Assembly (NCBI GenBank): GCA_002286855.1
Contig: NRSV01000001.1
Location: forward strand, 186,001-250,000
Direction of reading: 5' to 3'
DNA length: 64,000 bases
From: Bipolaris cookei
Taxonomy: Eukaryota > Ascomycota > Dothideomycetes > Pleosporales > Pleosporaceae
Of the stretch, positions 55,164 through 64,000 are shown one piece after another. The notes below the pieces were generated by a model. The model did not search any database, was not told where the DNA came from, and worked only from the letters and a program-made list of their open reading frames with translations. The position numbers and the translations under genes are program-made. How positions within the stretch are numbered: position 1 is the first letter of the stretch; the number at the start of each line of letters is the position of its first letter.

Positions 55164-56687
55164 ATGGCTTCTGATGGAGATAGGATATCGATCAGAGCGA
55201 GGACAGTAGCGGTATTAGGCGCTGGTCCTTCAGGTGTGATAGCAGCAAAGTACCTGAGAGCCGAGAAGGCATTTGAAAAGATTGTCTTGTTTGAACAGAG
55301 AAGTCGGCCTGGGGGGATATGGATCTACACTGGCGAGCAGCGAGACGAAAACCTCTTTGACATACCCCAAACCAACCCGAACAAGGACTTTCAGAAGCCA
55401 GAGTGGCAGCCTGAAGAGAAGGTCACTAATGGGGATGTTAATACAAATGGCGCCGACACCACATCTAAGATTCCCTCTTTTTTATCGCCAATATACGAGA
55501 AACTGGAAACCAACATCCCACGTGGACTAATGGGTTTCCAAGACCTAGACTGGCCATCCGACAGCCAACTCTTCCCCACGCATGAAACAATCCTAAAATA
55601 CATCGAAGACTACTCCGCCGACGTCCAAGATCTAGTCCAATATTGCACTCAAGTCACCAACGTTGTTCCCACCGATCCAACCAACCCCACCAGCCCATGG
55701 ACCGTCACAACCAAAAACCTCCTAACCAAGGATTACACCTCCGGAATCTATGACGCAGTCATAGTAGCAAACGGACACTTTATCGTCCCCTCCATTCCCT
55801 CCATCCCGGGGATCAAGGACTGGACAGCCCGCCACCCAGGTCGAATCACGCATTCAAAATACTACCGCCGCGCCTCAGACTTCACTTCGAAGAAGGTAAT
55901 CGTAATCGGCAACTCCGCCTCCGGAGCCGATATCAGCGCTCAAATCGCCTCTGCATGCACCCTCCCCCTCCTCTGGTCCACCCGCTCCCAATCCCTCTTC
56001 AGCACAACCCACGGCGCCGCCTCAGCCGACCACCGACGCCGCGAAGTCCCCCCTATAAGCCGCTTCTTACCCTCGACCCGTGGCGTTGAATTTGCAGACG
56101 GAACACAAGCCCACGACATTGACGCTATTGTCTTCGCCACCGGGTACTTCTACAGCTTGCCATTCCTGGCATCCGTCGAACCGGCGCTGATTACCACGGG
56201 GGAAAGGGTAAATCATACATTCCAGCACTTGTTCTACGCACCAAGACCCAGTTTGTCTTTCCTAGCGCTAAATCAGCGTGTAATCCCCTTTCCAATTGCA
56301 GAAGTCCAGGCTGCGGTGCTGGCACGCGTGTATGCTGGGCGCCTCGATCTACCTCCCCTCGTTACCATGCGCGCATGGGAAGAAAGTATAGAAGAAGAGA
56401 TGGGCGCGGGACGTAACTTCCATCTCCTGAACTTCCCGAAGGACGGGAAGTATATTAATGAGATGAGTGCGTGGGCGGCGCAGGCGGTGGAGAAAGACGG
56501 GTTGGAAGATGGGGGGAAAGGGAAGAAACCACCGGTTTGGGGGGAGTGGGAGTTTTGGTGCCGTGAGCATTTTCCGAGGATTAGGCAGGCGTTTGGGAGG
56601 AGGGAGGAAGAGAGGAAAAAGGTCAGGACGTTGGAGGAGTTGGGATTTGTGTTTGAGGGGGGTGAGGGCGCGGAGAATGAAGGGTAG
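55164..56687 (+). CDS. flavin-containing monooxygenase
   Basis: Single exon, 507 aa from ATG 55164. The FAD-binding Rossmann motif is GAGPSG (19-24). The FMO fingerprint region is HPGRITHSKYYR (about 224-235), although the leading Phe of the FxGxxxHxxxY/F motif is His here. The NADPH site is GNSASG (about 249-254), and FATGYFYS is the conserved ATG motif. A Gly/Lys-rich insert lies near the C-terminus (GLEDGGKGKKPP). Fungal FMOs oxygenate N- or S-containing small molecules. No biosynthetic neighbours are present, so a detoxification or general role is as likely as a cluster role. Confidence 0.88.
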   Translation: MASDGDRISIRARTVAVLGAGPSGVIAAKYLRAEKAFEKIVLFEQRSRPGGIWIYTGEQRDENLFDIPQTNPNKDFQKPEWQPEEKVTNGDVNTNGADTTSKIPSFLSPIYEKLETNIPRGLMGFQDLDWPSDSQLFPTHETILKYIEDYSADVQDLVQYCTQVTNVVPTDPTNPTSPWTVTTKNLLTKDYTSGIYDAVIVANGHFIVPSIPSIPGIKDWTARHPGRITHSKYYRRASDFTSKKVIVIGNSASGADISAQIASACTLPLLWSTRSQSLFSTTHGAASADHRRREVPPISRFLPSTRGVEFADGTQAHDIDAIVFATGYFYSLPFLASVEPALITTGERVNHTFQHLFYAPRPSLSFLALNQRVIPFPIAEVQAAVLARVYAGRLDLPPLVTMRAWEESIEEEMGAGRNFHLLNFPKDGKYINEMSAWAAQAVEKDGLEDGGKGKKPPVWGEWEFWCREHFPRIRQAFGRREEERKKVRTLEELGFVFEGGEGAENEG

Positions 56688-56955
56688 ATATAGGTGTATG
56701 GGTTAGATAGTATATACAGGATAGACGGTATAGAGTGTTGAGAAATATGATATACGTAAGTGAGCAGGAAAGTGCTCTATTGATCCCAGATTTTTGTAAT
56801 ATACCCACGTACCAAATCAATCCAGTATACACAAAACATCTATCAACGCGAGCACCTATGTAGTTAATATAGACTTCCCACCCCCCAACGCCGTAGCTAT
56901 GCATCCAAATTCAGAAATCCATACCATGTGGATAAAAAAAGTGGGGGGGGGGTTA

Positions 56956-58629
56956 CTATCTCCTTCCCTTGCCTTGACCGGCACCGCCGGCACCGCCGCC
57001 CATTCCAGGTATACCGCCCATGCCACCCATCATTTTCATCATAGCACCCATGTCCATGCCGCCCATACCTCCGAGAGCCGAGAGATCCGGCATGCCGCCT
57101 CCGCCTCCTCGTCCACCGCCAAGCATCTTCATCATAGCTCCGAGATCCGGCATACCTCCTCCCGCTCCGCCCATGCCTCCCGCACCACCCATACTCTGCA
57201 TGCGCTTCTGCATGGCGGCGAGTTGTTGCTGCTTGTTTCCGCCACCCATGGCGCCCTGTGCCTTTTGCATGTTGGCCATGCCGCCCTTCATCTTCCTTGC
57301 CATACCTGCCATCATGCGGTGCTGGGTGAGCAGTTCCTCGACTTCGCGCACTGACGTTCCTGAACCACGGGCTATACGCGTCATGCGAGTGGGTTGGTCC
57401 ACGAACATTTTGCCGTCGGATTCGAGTTCTTTTTCTGTCATGCTATCGCATATGTAAATCATACGCTTGAGTTTAGCGCCACCCTCTTCATCATCCATAC
57501 CTCCCATCATGCTACTTAATCCAGGAATCATGCCAGCCATCTTGGAGAGAGGACCCATCTTCATGATGTTGGAGAGCTGATCGCGGAGATCCTTAATGGT
57601 GAAGATACCCTGAGTGATGTGCTTCATTGTGTCCTTTTGGTCGAGCTTGAGTGATTGGACGTGCTCGACAAGACCCTGTACGTCGCCCATGCCCAGCAGC
57701 TTGGAAACAAAAGCCTGTGGTGCAAAGCGTTCGAGATCCAGCATGTGTTCACCATTACCGAGGAAGACAATGGGGGTATGTGTTGCTGCGACTGCAGAAA
57801 TGGCACCACCACCTGCTGCCGCACCGTCGGTCTTGGTGATGACAATTGCTCCGAAGTCTGCCGCCTCCTTGAAAGCGCGAGCTTGGGATTCAGCAGCCTG
57901 ACCAATGGTTCCATCCAGTACCATGATCGTCTGGTCAGGCGTTACGGCAGTCTGAATTTGCACCATCTCGTCGAACAAGTCCTTCTCTTGCCTGTGTCGT
58001 CCAGAGGTATCCACGATGATGATCTCAAAGCGCTCTTTCTTAAACTTCTCCACACCTTCGGCCGCCACTACCACAGGATCTGTCTGCGTATGACTACCAT
58101 AGTATGGAATTTTTGCTTTTGTGGCGTTTTGCTTCAACTGATCGAATGCACCGGCACGGAACGTATCTGCGCAGACCAGACACGCCTTGAAGCCTCTTGC
58201 TTGGTACCATCTCGCCAGCTTTGTACATGTTGTCGTTTTACCCGCACCCTGGAGACCAACAAACATGATGACATTCGACTTTCCTTTCCTCGGCTTGAAA
58301 GGCTCGGCATGCGGATCAACCATTTTAACAAGCTCATCGAAGACTGCCTTTTGAATGAGGCGCTTTTTGTTCACACCGGGCGCAAGGTGCTTGAAGTCGA
58401 CGGCGCGCTTTATCGACTGCCGCAGGTTCATGACGAGTTTAACATTGACATCTGCTTCGACGAGGGCGTTGGAGATCTCCTTGACCATGGAATCGAAGGC
58501 CTTTCGCATATTAGCCACCTGTTAGGTATTGCTGTTTTGTCGGAAACGCACCTTCTCATCGAGGTTGGGCGACCTCGTAAGGTCTGTGACGGCGGCATTG
58601 ATGCGCCGCCCGAGATCTTGAAGCACCAT
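56956..58629 (-). CDS. SRP54: signal recognition particle 54-kDa subunit
   Basis: GTPase that binds signal sequences and targets ribosomes to the ER. Two exons (minus): 58629..58552 and 58518..56956; 546 aa, with a very short 33-nt intron, phase 0. The N domain starts MVLQDLGRRINAAVTDLTRS. The G domain has P-loop GLQGAGKTT (about 114-122), DTADTFRAGAFDQL-type segment (VCADTFRAGAFDQL), DTSGRH (about 196) and TKTDG (about 254-258). The M domain with its Met-rich helices (MARKMKGGMANMQKA) ends in an unusually long Gly/Met low-complexity tail (repeats of GGMPDL and MGGMGG) and the basic GQGKGRR. Confidence 0.96.
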
Positions 58630-58850
58630 AGCGGCGGTTGTGTAGGGAAATTGTTAGAGAGATGGAAGTGTGAGGCGTGGGGAGTTGGTCGGTGATGTTC
58701 TCGTGGTGTTCTGTGGGGAACGCAGGCATGGCGGGGCGCGCTTTGCCCTGCCGTCGGCCTTTTGGCTCCCCTAACGCCGATCATCTGGAACTTTTTTCTG
58801 CGACCGCGCAGTGCCTTTCAACATCCAACATCTACGCAATCACAACCACA
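58630..58850. promoter_or_regulatory. shared 5' region of SRP54 and RRP15
   Basis: 221 bp between divergent ATGs. Both are growth-related genes, consistent with a common bidirectional promoter. No element recognised. Confidence 0.55.
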
Positions 58851-59915
58851 ATGGTCAATACATCTTTGAAGCGGAGACGGACCGAGGATCAGCTCAGAGG
58901 AAAGGTGCCCAAGAAGGAAAAGAGAAAGATTAAGAAGCAAAAGCACTACCACAGTTCCTCCGACGAAGAAGAAGGTGCCGCGCGCGACGCCCCAGCACGA
59001 GGGAGCAGCCAAGAGCCAGACGAGCCATTCCAGCCCTCGGGTGCCAATGCGACTCTTCCAGGAAGACCGGAACTGTCCAAGCAGCAGTTGAGGAAGCAAG
59101 CAAAATTTGAGGCGAAAAAGGCAGCGCAACAAGCAGCTGCGGCCGAGGAATCTTCAGCCAGCGACGATGAGGATGAAGCAGAGGTTGCCGCGCCATCAAA
59201 GAAGTCTGAACCCAAGTTTAAAGCCAGTATACAAGCAAAGGCGCCTGTAAAGTCGGCTCTGAAGAAGACGGCTCCCGTCGATCACGCAGCCCCATTGCCA
59301 AACGACGCCGAAGACGACGACGAAGACGACTCTGAACCTGACGCCGACGAGTTTTCCATTGCCGACTCAGAATCCGATGCCTCAGAAGCTTCTTCCGTCT
59401 CCGAAACATCTACTACTGCTGCGCGTAAAGTCCGCAAGCGCAACGACCCCGAGGCCTTTGCAAACTCCATCTCGAGAATCTTGGGCTCGAAATTGTCGAC
59501 TTCAAAACGCACAGAGCCTATTTTGTCGCGTTCAAAAGATGCGGCAACAGCGAACCGTGAGCTTGCCGACTCGAAACTTACCGAGAAGGTGCGCCGTCAA
59601 CTCGTTGCAGAGCGCAAGGCTGCGCGGGATAAGGGCCGCATTAGGGATGTTCTGGGACTGAATAACCCTAGCGTCAGCACGGCAGCAACATCGACAAAGG
59701 AGAGGGAGCTCAGAAAGACGGCACAAAAGGGTGTGATCAAGTTGTTCAACGCAGTGAGAGCGGCTCAGGTCAAGGGTGAGCAGGCCGAGAGGGAAAGCAA
59801 GGTGGGCATGGTAGTCGGCATGGACAAGAGGGAGGAGAAGGTCAAGGAGATGAGCAAGCAGGGATTCCTCGACATGCTGACTGGAGGGAAGAAAGAGCAG
59901 ATCGCCGAAGCATAA
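58851..59915 (+). CDS. RRP15: ribosomal RNA-processing protein 15
   Basis: Nucleolar factor for 60S pre-rRNA processing. Single exon, 354 aa from ATG 58851; the frame is open 58 codons upstream but into the shared promoter. The N-terminus is basic (SLKRRRTEDQLRGKVPKKEK), followed by Ser/Asp/Glu-rich acidic blocks. The conserved RRP15 domain starts at AFANSISRILGSKLS and includes SKLTEKVRRQLVAERKAARD, ERELRKTAQKGVIKLFNAVR and the end motif KEMSKQGFLDMLTGG. Confidence 0.9.
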   Translation: MVNTSLKRRRTEDQLRGKVPKKEKRKIKKQKHYHSSSDEEEGAARDAPARGSSQEPDEPFQPSGANATLPGRPELSKQQLRKQAKFEAKKAAQQAAAAEESSASDDEDEAEVAAPSKKSEPKFKASIQAKAPVKSALKKTAPVDHAAPLPNDAEDDDEDDSEPDADEFSIADSESDASEASSVSETSTTAARKVRKRNDPEAFANSISRILGSKLSTSKRTEPILSRSKDAATANRELADSKLTEKVRRQLVAERKAARDKGRIRDVLGLNNPSVSTAATSTKERELRKTAQKGVIKLFNAVRAAQVKGEQAERESKVGMVVGMDKREEKVKEMSKQGFLDMLTGGKKEQIAEA

Positions 59916-60179
59916 AAGCAGAATAAGGGTTGTTTAGAATGTTCATGATACCATATACTATACAAGCGTTTTCCGAGTCGTTCTCTACGCCAGTGCATAT
60001 GCAAGCGGAGTGTTTGTGTTATACATGATTTGTACCAAATGTTGCGCATGTATGAAGAACCGAAAAAATGCCACCCAGCATCGTATCTGGCACATTTGCT
60101 GGGGTCATCAAATCATCCCCTACTAGATCCCGCTCCACGCCTCGATCAAATGAGCCTAGATTCGACAGGTTGTAAGCAT

Positions 60180-60851
60180 TCATCTGCTCTCGAAATCGCT
60201 AGCCTGCAAGTTCCTCGTCATGCTCGGCAACCGTACTACCAACCCATCCAGCTCCTTGCTCATTTTGACCTGGCAGCCCAATCTGCTCGTCTCAGTAAGG
60301 CCAAAAGCCAAGTCGAGCATATCGTTTTCGTCGTCGTCGGGCTCTTCCATCTTTTCGTAGTAGGCCTCGTCTTCGACAATAACGTGGCAGGTCGAACAGG
60401 CGCATGAGCCTCCGCAGGCACCCTCCATTTCTATGTCGTTTGCTTGGGCAATGTCGAGGAGGTTGTCGCCGTCGGCGACTTCAAAGGTTGAAGAATGGCC
60501 ATCCTTGTCTATAAATGTAACCTTTCGTCTGGTACGGTTAGCAACCGGGCCTATAAGTCAAGAGTAGACAGTGAAGACGTACTCTTCCCCAGGCCTAGGA
60601 GGGTCGAGGAGACCGTGGCGGGGTGCATGACTGGCAGAGAATTGTCGGGGGTTCTGCAGCCACGAGGAGCTTGTTGGAGTGGTTATTTTGAATCGCCGTG
60701 GTAGAGACGTGGCCGCCCTCTGTGTGTGCATCCCTCTCTGGCATGTCATGGGCGCCCAATGGCTGGACAATGTCAGTGGAGTCGACAAGGCGCTTCTCGC
60801 GCCTGCTATCCGCCCCTCAACCAACATCCAGCAAGCTCGATTCGCCGCCAT
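60180..60851 (-). CDS. YAH1: mitochondrial [2Fe-2S] ferredoxin, adrenodoxin type
   Basis: Electron donor for Fe-S cluster assembly and heme A/ubiquinone synthesis in the matrix. Two exons (minus): 60851..60583 and 60528..60180; 205 aa, phase 2. Donor GTACGT, branch TTGCTAACC, acceptor CCAG; an earlier TATAG gives a wrong frame. About 85 residues of Arg/Ser-rich, acid-poor presequence precede the fold. The ferredoxin starts RKVTFIDKDGHSSTFEVADG. Cluster ligands are in EGACGGSCACSTCHV (Cys128, 134, 137) and LGCQV (Cys175). The C-terminus has the conserved VRLPSMTRN. The CGGSCACSTC form matches Yah1. Confidence 0.93.
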
Positions 60852-61127
60852 TGTGAGTGTATGTGATTGCTCAATTGAGAAGATGGAGGGACTTAAGGGG
60901 CAGAGTGCGCAAAAGAGCAAGTGCTTGCTGGGATAATAGTAGCAACAAATGAAGCCGCCGATAATTCCGAATGTTGTGAGACATCGACGAAATGTTAGCA
61001 GCACGGACCGCCCCACCCTGGTCCCTCTCTTTGAAAGCGCATGCATCCACCACCAGCACTCACAAAACAAAACCGACAGCGGGCACCACCCTAAGGCCCT
61101 TCCTCTCTCCCATACCCCACCTTCACC
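60852..61127. promoter_or_regulatory. shared 5' region of YAH1 and UGO1
   Basis: 276 bp between divergent ATGs of two mitochondrial-protein genes, so a common promoter is likely. No element recognised. Confidence 0.5.
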
Positions 61128-62773
61128 ATGGCCTCCTCGCGCGATGCCCCAAATCCCCTCAGACCATACTACATCCCACCTTCCATTGGCCCGCCTCCAG
61201 AGGTTCCGCAGAACCAGACCGTCTCGTCACCACTCCCGCCCGCTTTCAAGCCCGCCCCCAGCAACAAATCGAGTCTAGGCAGCCAGGCACGCGACATTCT
61301 TTCAGATCTCGACTATGACGCGTACTTTCCAGAGACTTCGCCCACAATAGCCGGCCATGCAAAGAAGCTGCTGGACCATGCGCTGTGGAACTACACCAGC
61401 GTGTTGCTTGCCCAACCATTCGAGGTAGCGAAGACGATACTACAGATCCACGAGGCCAAGGGACAGTTATCTGCGCTCAAGGACGCTAAAGAATGGGGTC
61501 ATAAAAGAGGGCCAGGGAGTTTTGCCAGTGGAAAGTTTGAGGATGTAGGTACTCTATCAATGACACCCCCGTCTGACATGTGAATGTGGGCTAAATAACC
61601 GTGCAGTTCCCGCCTTCAGATGAAGAGTCTGACGAGGATTCTCCGGGATACTTCACCACAACAGCACCACGCGTGAACCCGGCTTCTCCATACTCGCCTA
61701 ACGACTCGCCGTCGAGGTCCCCGCGAAGGCGCCATCGACGACTCGATAGTCGATCCCCCTCTCGGACACCAACTCAACCTCCACCATCGTCGCTAAGAAA
61801 ACTCGAACTCAAGCGGGCAGACTCTCTCCTCGAAGTAATAGGGCAGCTATGGCAGAAAGAGTCAGCTTGGGGAGTGTGGAAGGGCACAAACTGCACCTTC
61901 ATCTACAACTTCCTGCTCAAGACGACCGAGGGGTGGTTTAGAAGTCTGATCTCAGCCCTGCTGAACATACCAGACCCCGGGCTTGTGGGGGCAGCAGGAA
62001 GCGGCATCGGGGGTCTCGATGTGCTCGACAGCCCCAACCCATTGACATCCCTCGGTGTCGCTGTAGCCGCAACAGCCATTGCCGCCACCCTGCTCGCACC
62101 CCTCGATCTGGTGCGAACACGCCTGATCATCACACCCATCTCTTCCTCTCCACGCTCCATATACCCATGTCTCTCTCTCCTCCCCTCTCTCTCAATCTCC
62201 CCCACCCTCCTCCCTGCAACCATAATGCACGCCTGCGTGCCCACGCTCGTCTCTTCATCCACCCCTCTCTTCCTCCGCTCAACACTAAGCATCGACCCTA
62301 TCCTCACTCCCGCCACCTACTCCTTCAGCACCTTCCTCTCCTCCACCGCCGAACTCTTCATCCGCCTCCCCCTCGAAACTGTTCTCCGCCGCGGCCAGGT
62401 CGCCGTCCTACAAGAACAGGAGGCACAGCGGATCGCACAAGAATACCAGGCCCCGCCTAGCCGCTCCAAGAGCCCGGCCTACGGCTTGGACAGACCGAGT
62501 AATGATTCTAAGTTCGACACTATCGTTGATCCCGGTCAGTATAGGGGTGTCCTGGGTACCTTGTGGTTCATTGTCCGCGAGGAAGGCATCTCAGTTGAGG
62601 GTCCCAGCGCAGCTAAAGCAGCAAGCGCAAAGGCAATGGGGTTCTCGCGACCACCGCGTACAAGGAAGGGTCAGGGTGTGCATGGTCTCTGGAGAGGCTG
62701 GAGAGTCGGTGTTTGGGGCTTAGTCGGTATTTGGGGTGCTGCTGCTTTGGGTGGAGGTGGAGGCGAGTTTTAA
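61128..62773 (+). CDS. UGO1: mitochondrial outer-membrane fusion protein UGO1
   Basis: Atypical carrier-family protein that links Fzo1 and Mgm1 in mitochondrial fusion. Exons 61128..61544 and 61607..62773; 527 aa, phase 0. Pro-rich N-terminus without presequence, then WNYTSVLLAQPFEVAKTILQ, a carrier-like PxE motif. A disordered Ser/Arg insert (SPNDSPSRSPRRRHRRLD) follows, then SAWGVWKGTNCTFIYNFLL. A second carrier signature, APLDLVRTRLI (about 305), and a third, RLPLETVLRRGQVAVL, come next. The end is Gly-rich (GLWRGWRVGVWGLVGIWG). Three partial carrier repeats with weak signatures and a long insert are typical of Ugo1 in filamentous fungi. Confidence 0.88.
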
Positions 62774-63377
62774 GGCAATGACACTGCAATTAGAACTTGC
62801 CGCCCTCTATGGAGGTTTTATGACTTTTTCGTTGTTATTTTTTTTTGCGTTGCTGTTATGATCAGCGTATGCGTATGCTAGATACACCAACCACTCTTCG
62901 CTGGCGTTGTTTAAAGAATTTTATACATTCGTACTAGATGCTTCTCATATCGTATTTCCCAATTAACGGAGTAAAACAAGGGTCTATTGTGACTGTCTGA
63001 TCTGCTACTTTTCGTTATGCTTCGCAGCTTAGTGTAGATCGTGATAACCTAGTGTAACAGCTGGTAGATGCGTGTGTGCATGTTTGATTTGGTGTTGATC
63101 ATGTTAAGCAACAAGAGAGAGAGAAAGACTTTAGACTAAACCTACTCAGACTCACAAATTTATAACTGCCTTTTTTTGCACATTCTTTTCATTTTATCGC
63201 CATCTGTTTCATACATTTTTTCTCTTTCATCATCACCATCTACGTACAGTCTTGATTTCGCAAAAGCCACAACAAGATGCTCTAACTTTTCCCCCTCCCA
63301 CTTCCCACTTCCCTCCTCTTTACTCCTTCCATCCCCGCTCACGATGACGACTACGACGACCCCAACCACCAGTCCGA
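62774..63377. other. intergenic, convergent 3' ends
   Basis: 604 bp between the UGO1 stop and the helicase-like stop. T-rich after UGO1, C/T-rich near 63280-63350. No gene. Confidence 0.6.
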
Positions 63378-64000
63378 CTAAGCCCACATAGCCCTAAATT
63401 TCATATCAAACTCCTCCTTCAGTGCCTTAAACGCCTTGAGCACATTCAGCAATCCCTCCCCTTCCTCCCAGGCAGGCGGCTCCTTCTCCTCATCCTCCTC
63501 GGCATCCCAACTCTCTTCAACTTCCTCATCCTCCTCCTCACTCCCCATTTCATCCTCCCAACTCTCCTCCACCTTCTTCTTGGCCTTCTTCTTCGGCTGG
63601 ATAGTAATTTCCTGCTTGAACGCCCCCCTATTCGAGGAGCCAGCAGTGGTGACACTAGCTTCCGTTGCCGTATCACTAGGTAGCATTTTGTCTTCGCGGT
63701 TTTCCTCTTCGTCATCGCCACCGCCACGGACGTCGATGAAGTCGAGGTCGGATTCGGTGGCGAGACCCAGGAAGCTTGAGAGACTGGTGGTGATTGTGGC
63801 GAGGGTCATACTGAGGTCGTTAAGGACGAACCAGACGTCGCCGCGCCTGATCTTGTTGGCTTTTATCAGGGCTTCGACGTCGCCGTGTTGGAAGAAGTCG
63901 TAGAGGTAGGCGTTTAGGGGGAGTTCGGAATCTTCGGGGTAGAGACCGACGTGAGGGACGACGGCTTCTTCGAGGAAGACGCCAGAACGGCTGGTGGAGC
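63378..64000 (-). CDS. C-terminal part of a probable DDX60-like (SKI2-type) helicase
   Basis: Open frame entering from the right edge, about 206 visible residues. The first part reads GVFLEEAVVPHVGLYPEDSE, then LPLNAYLYDFFQHGDVEALI and KIRRGDVWFVLNDLSMTLAT, then ITTSLSSFLGL. This resembles the helical C-terminus of fungal DDX60-like superfamily 2 helicases. The rest is an acidic disordered tail with WED/WDAEED blocks, ending LKEEFDMKFRAMWA. Helicase motifs lie outside the window, so the family call rests on the C-terminal pattern alone. Confidence 0.5.
   Translation of the reverse strand, partial: STSRSGVFLEEAVVPHVGLYPEDSELPLNAYLYDFFQHGDVEALIKANKIRRGDVWFVLNDLSMTLATITTSLSSFLGLATESDLDFIDVRGGGDDEEENREDKMLPSDTATEASVTTAGSSNRGAFKQEITIQPKKKAKKKVEESWEDEMGSEEEDEEVEESWDAEEDEEKEPPAWEEGEGLLNVLKAFKALKEEFDMKFRAMWA

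Noticed and set aside
55107..56687. Flavin monooxygenase next to Ca3427-like gene as a biosynthetic cluster
   Set aside because: No backbone synthase, transporter or regulator nearby; neighbours are housekeeping genes.
57655..58695. 346-codon plus-strand ORF across SRP54
   Set aside because: Antisense to the conserved SRP54 GTPase domain; codon-composition shadow.
60531..60558. Use of the TATAG acceptor at about 60552 in YAH1
   Set aside because: Gives a frame that stops at once when joined to exon 1; the CCAG acceptor with the TTGCTAACC branch restores the ferredoxin N-terminal strand.

Overview
The window is nuclear DNA of a filamentous ascomycete. Genes are protein-coding and mostly 1-3 kb, with short introns (about 50 nt, GTRNGT donor, CTAAC-type branch site, YAG acceptor). 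Glucosylceramide synthase, TRK-type K+ transport, NmrA, RTT109 and UGO1 are all fungal in type, and the transposon remnants are pogo/Fot1-like and Tc1/mariner-like. Gene style and the mix of families suggest Dothideomycetes, probably Pleosporales; that placement is inference. No rRNA, convincing tRNA or CRISPR was seen.

Layout. 0-9.4 kb: 3' part of an F-box/LRR-like gene, an RA-PH adaptor and glycogen synthase, all on +. 11.7-20.1 kb: a TRK K+ transporter (+) converges on glucosylceramide synthase (-). Between them sits a 1,080-bp internally deleted pogo element with perfect 47-bp terminal inverted repeats (TIRs), ending 20 bp from the synthase stop codon. RTT109 (-) follows. 20.3-25.1 kb: mL57 (+), a two-exon candidate small cysteine-rich secreted peptide, and a membrane-anchored pseudo-aspartic peptidase (-). 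26.6-32.8 kb: CAF-1 large subunit (-), SPO11 (+) and an unknown Ser/Thr-rich protein (+). 33.7-41.0 kb: GID7/WDR26-like (-), a GH1 glucosidase (-) and a SET/Vps75-like NAP histone chaperone (-). 41.3-47.0 kb: a dead Tc1/mariner transposase, a possible nucleotidyltransferase-fold protein and asparaginase-ankyrin. 47.0-56.7 kb: a repeat-rich spacer, nmrA, mitochondrial bL19, a DUF7580-like pseudogene, a Ca3427/NMT1-type substrate-binding protein and a flavin monooxygenase. 57-64 kb: SRP54/RRP15 and YAH1/UGO1 as divergent pairs, then the C-terminus of a probable DDX60-like helicase running off the right edge.

How genes relate. Most are unlinked housekeeping functions: glycogen and sphingolipid synthesis, K+ uptake, mitochondrial translation, Fe-S supply and fusion, SRP and rRNA processing. 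Three genes within 23 kb fall on one chromatin pathway: RTT109 (H3K56 acetylation), a Vps75-like chaperone (RTT109 partner in yeast) and CAF-1 (deposits H3K56ac histones). Several divergent pairs share 200-400 bp 5' regions. Decayed elements carry stops explainable by G:C to A:T changes, compatible with repeat-induced point mutation (RIP).

No clearly new multi-gene system was found. The best leads are the secreted peptide, the NTase-like gene, the H3K56 linkage and the pogo deletion element.
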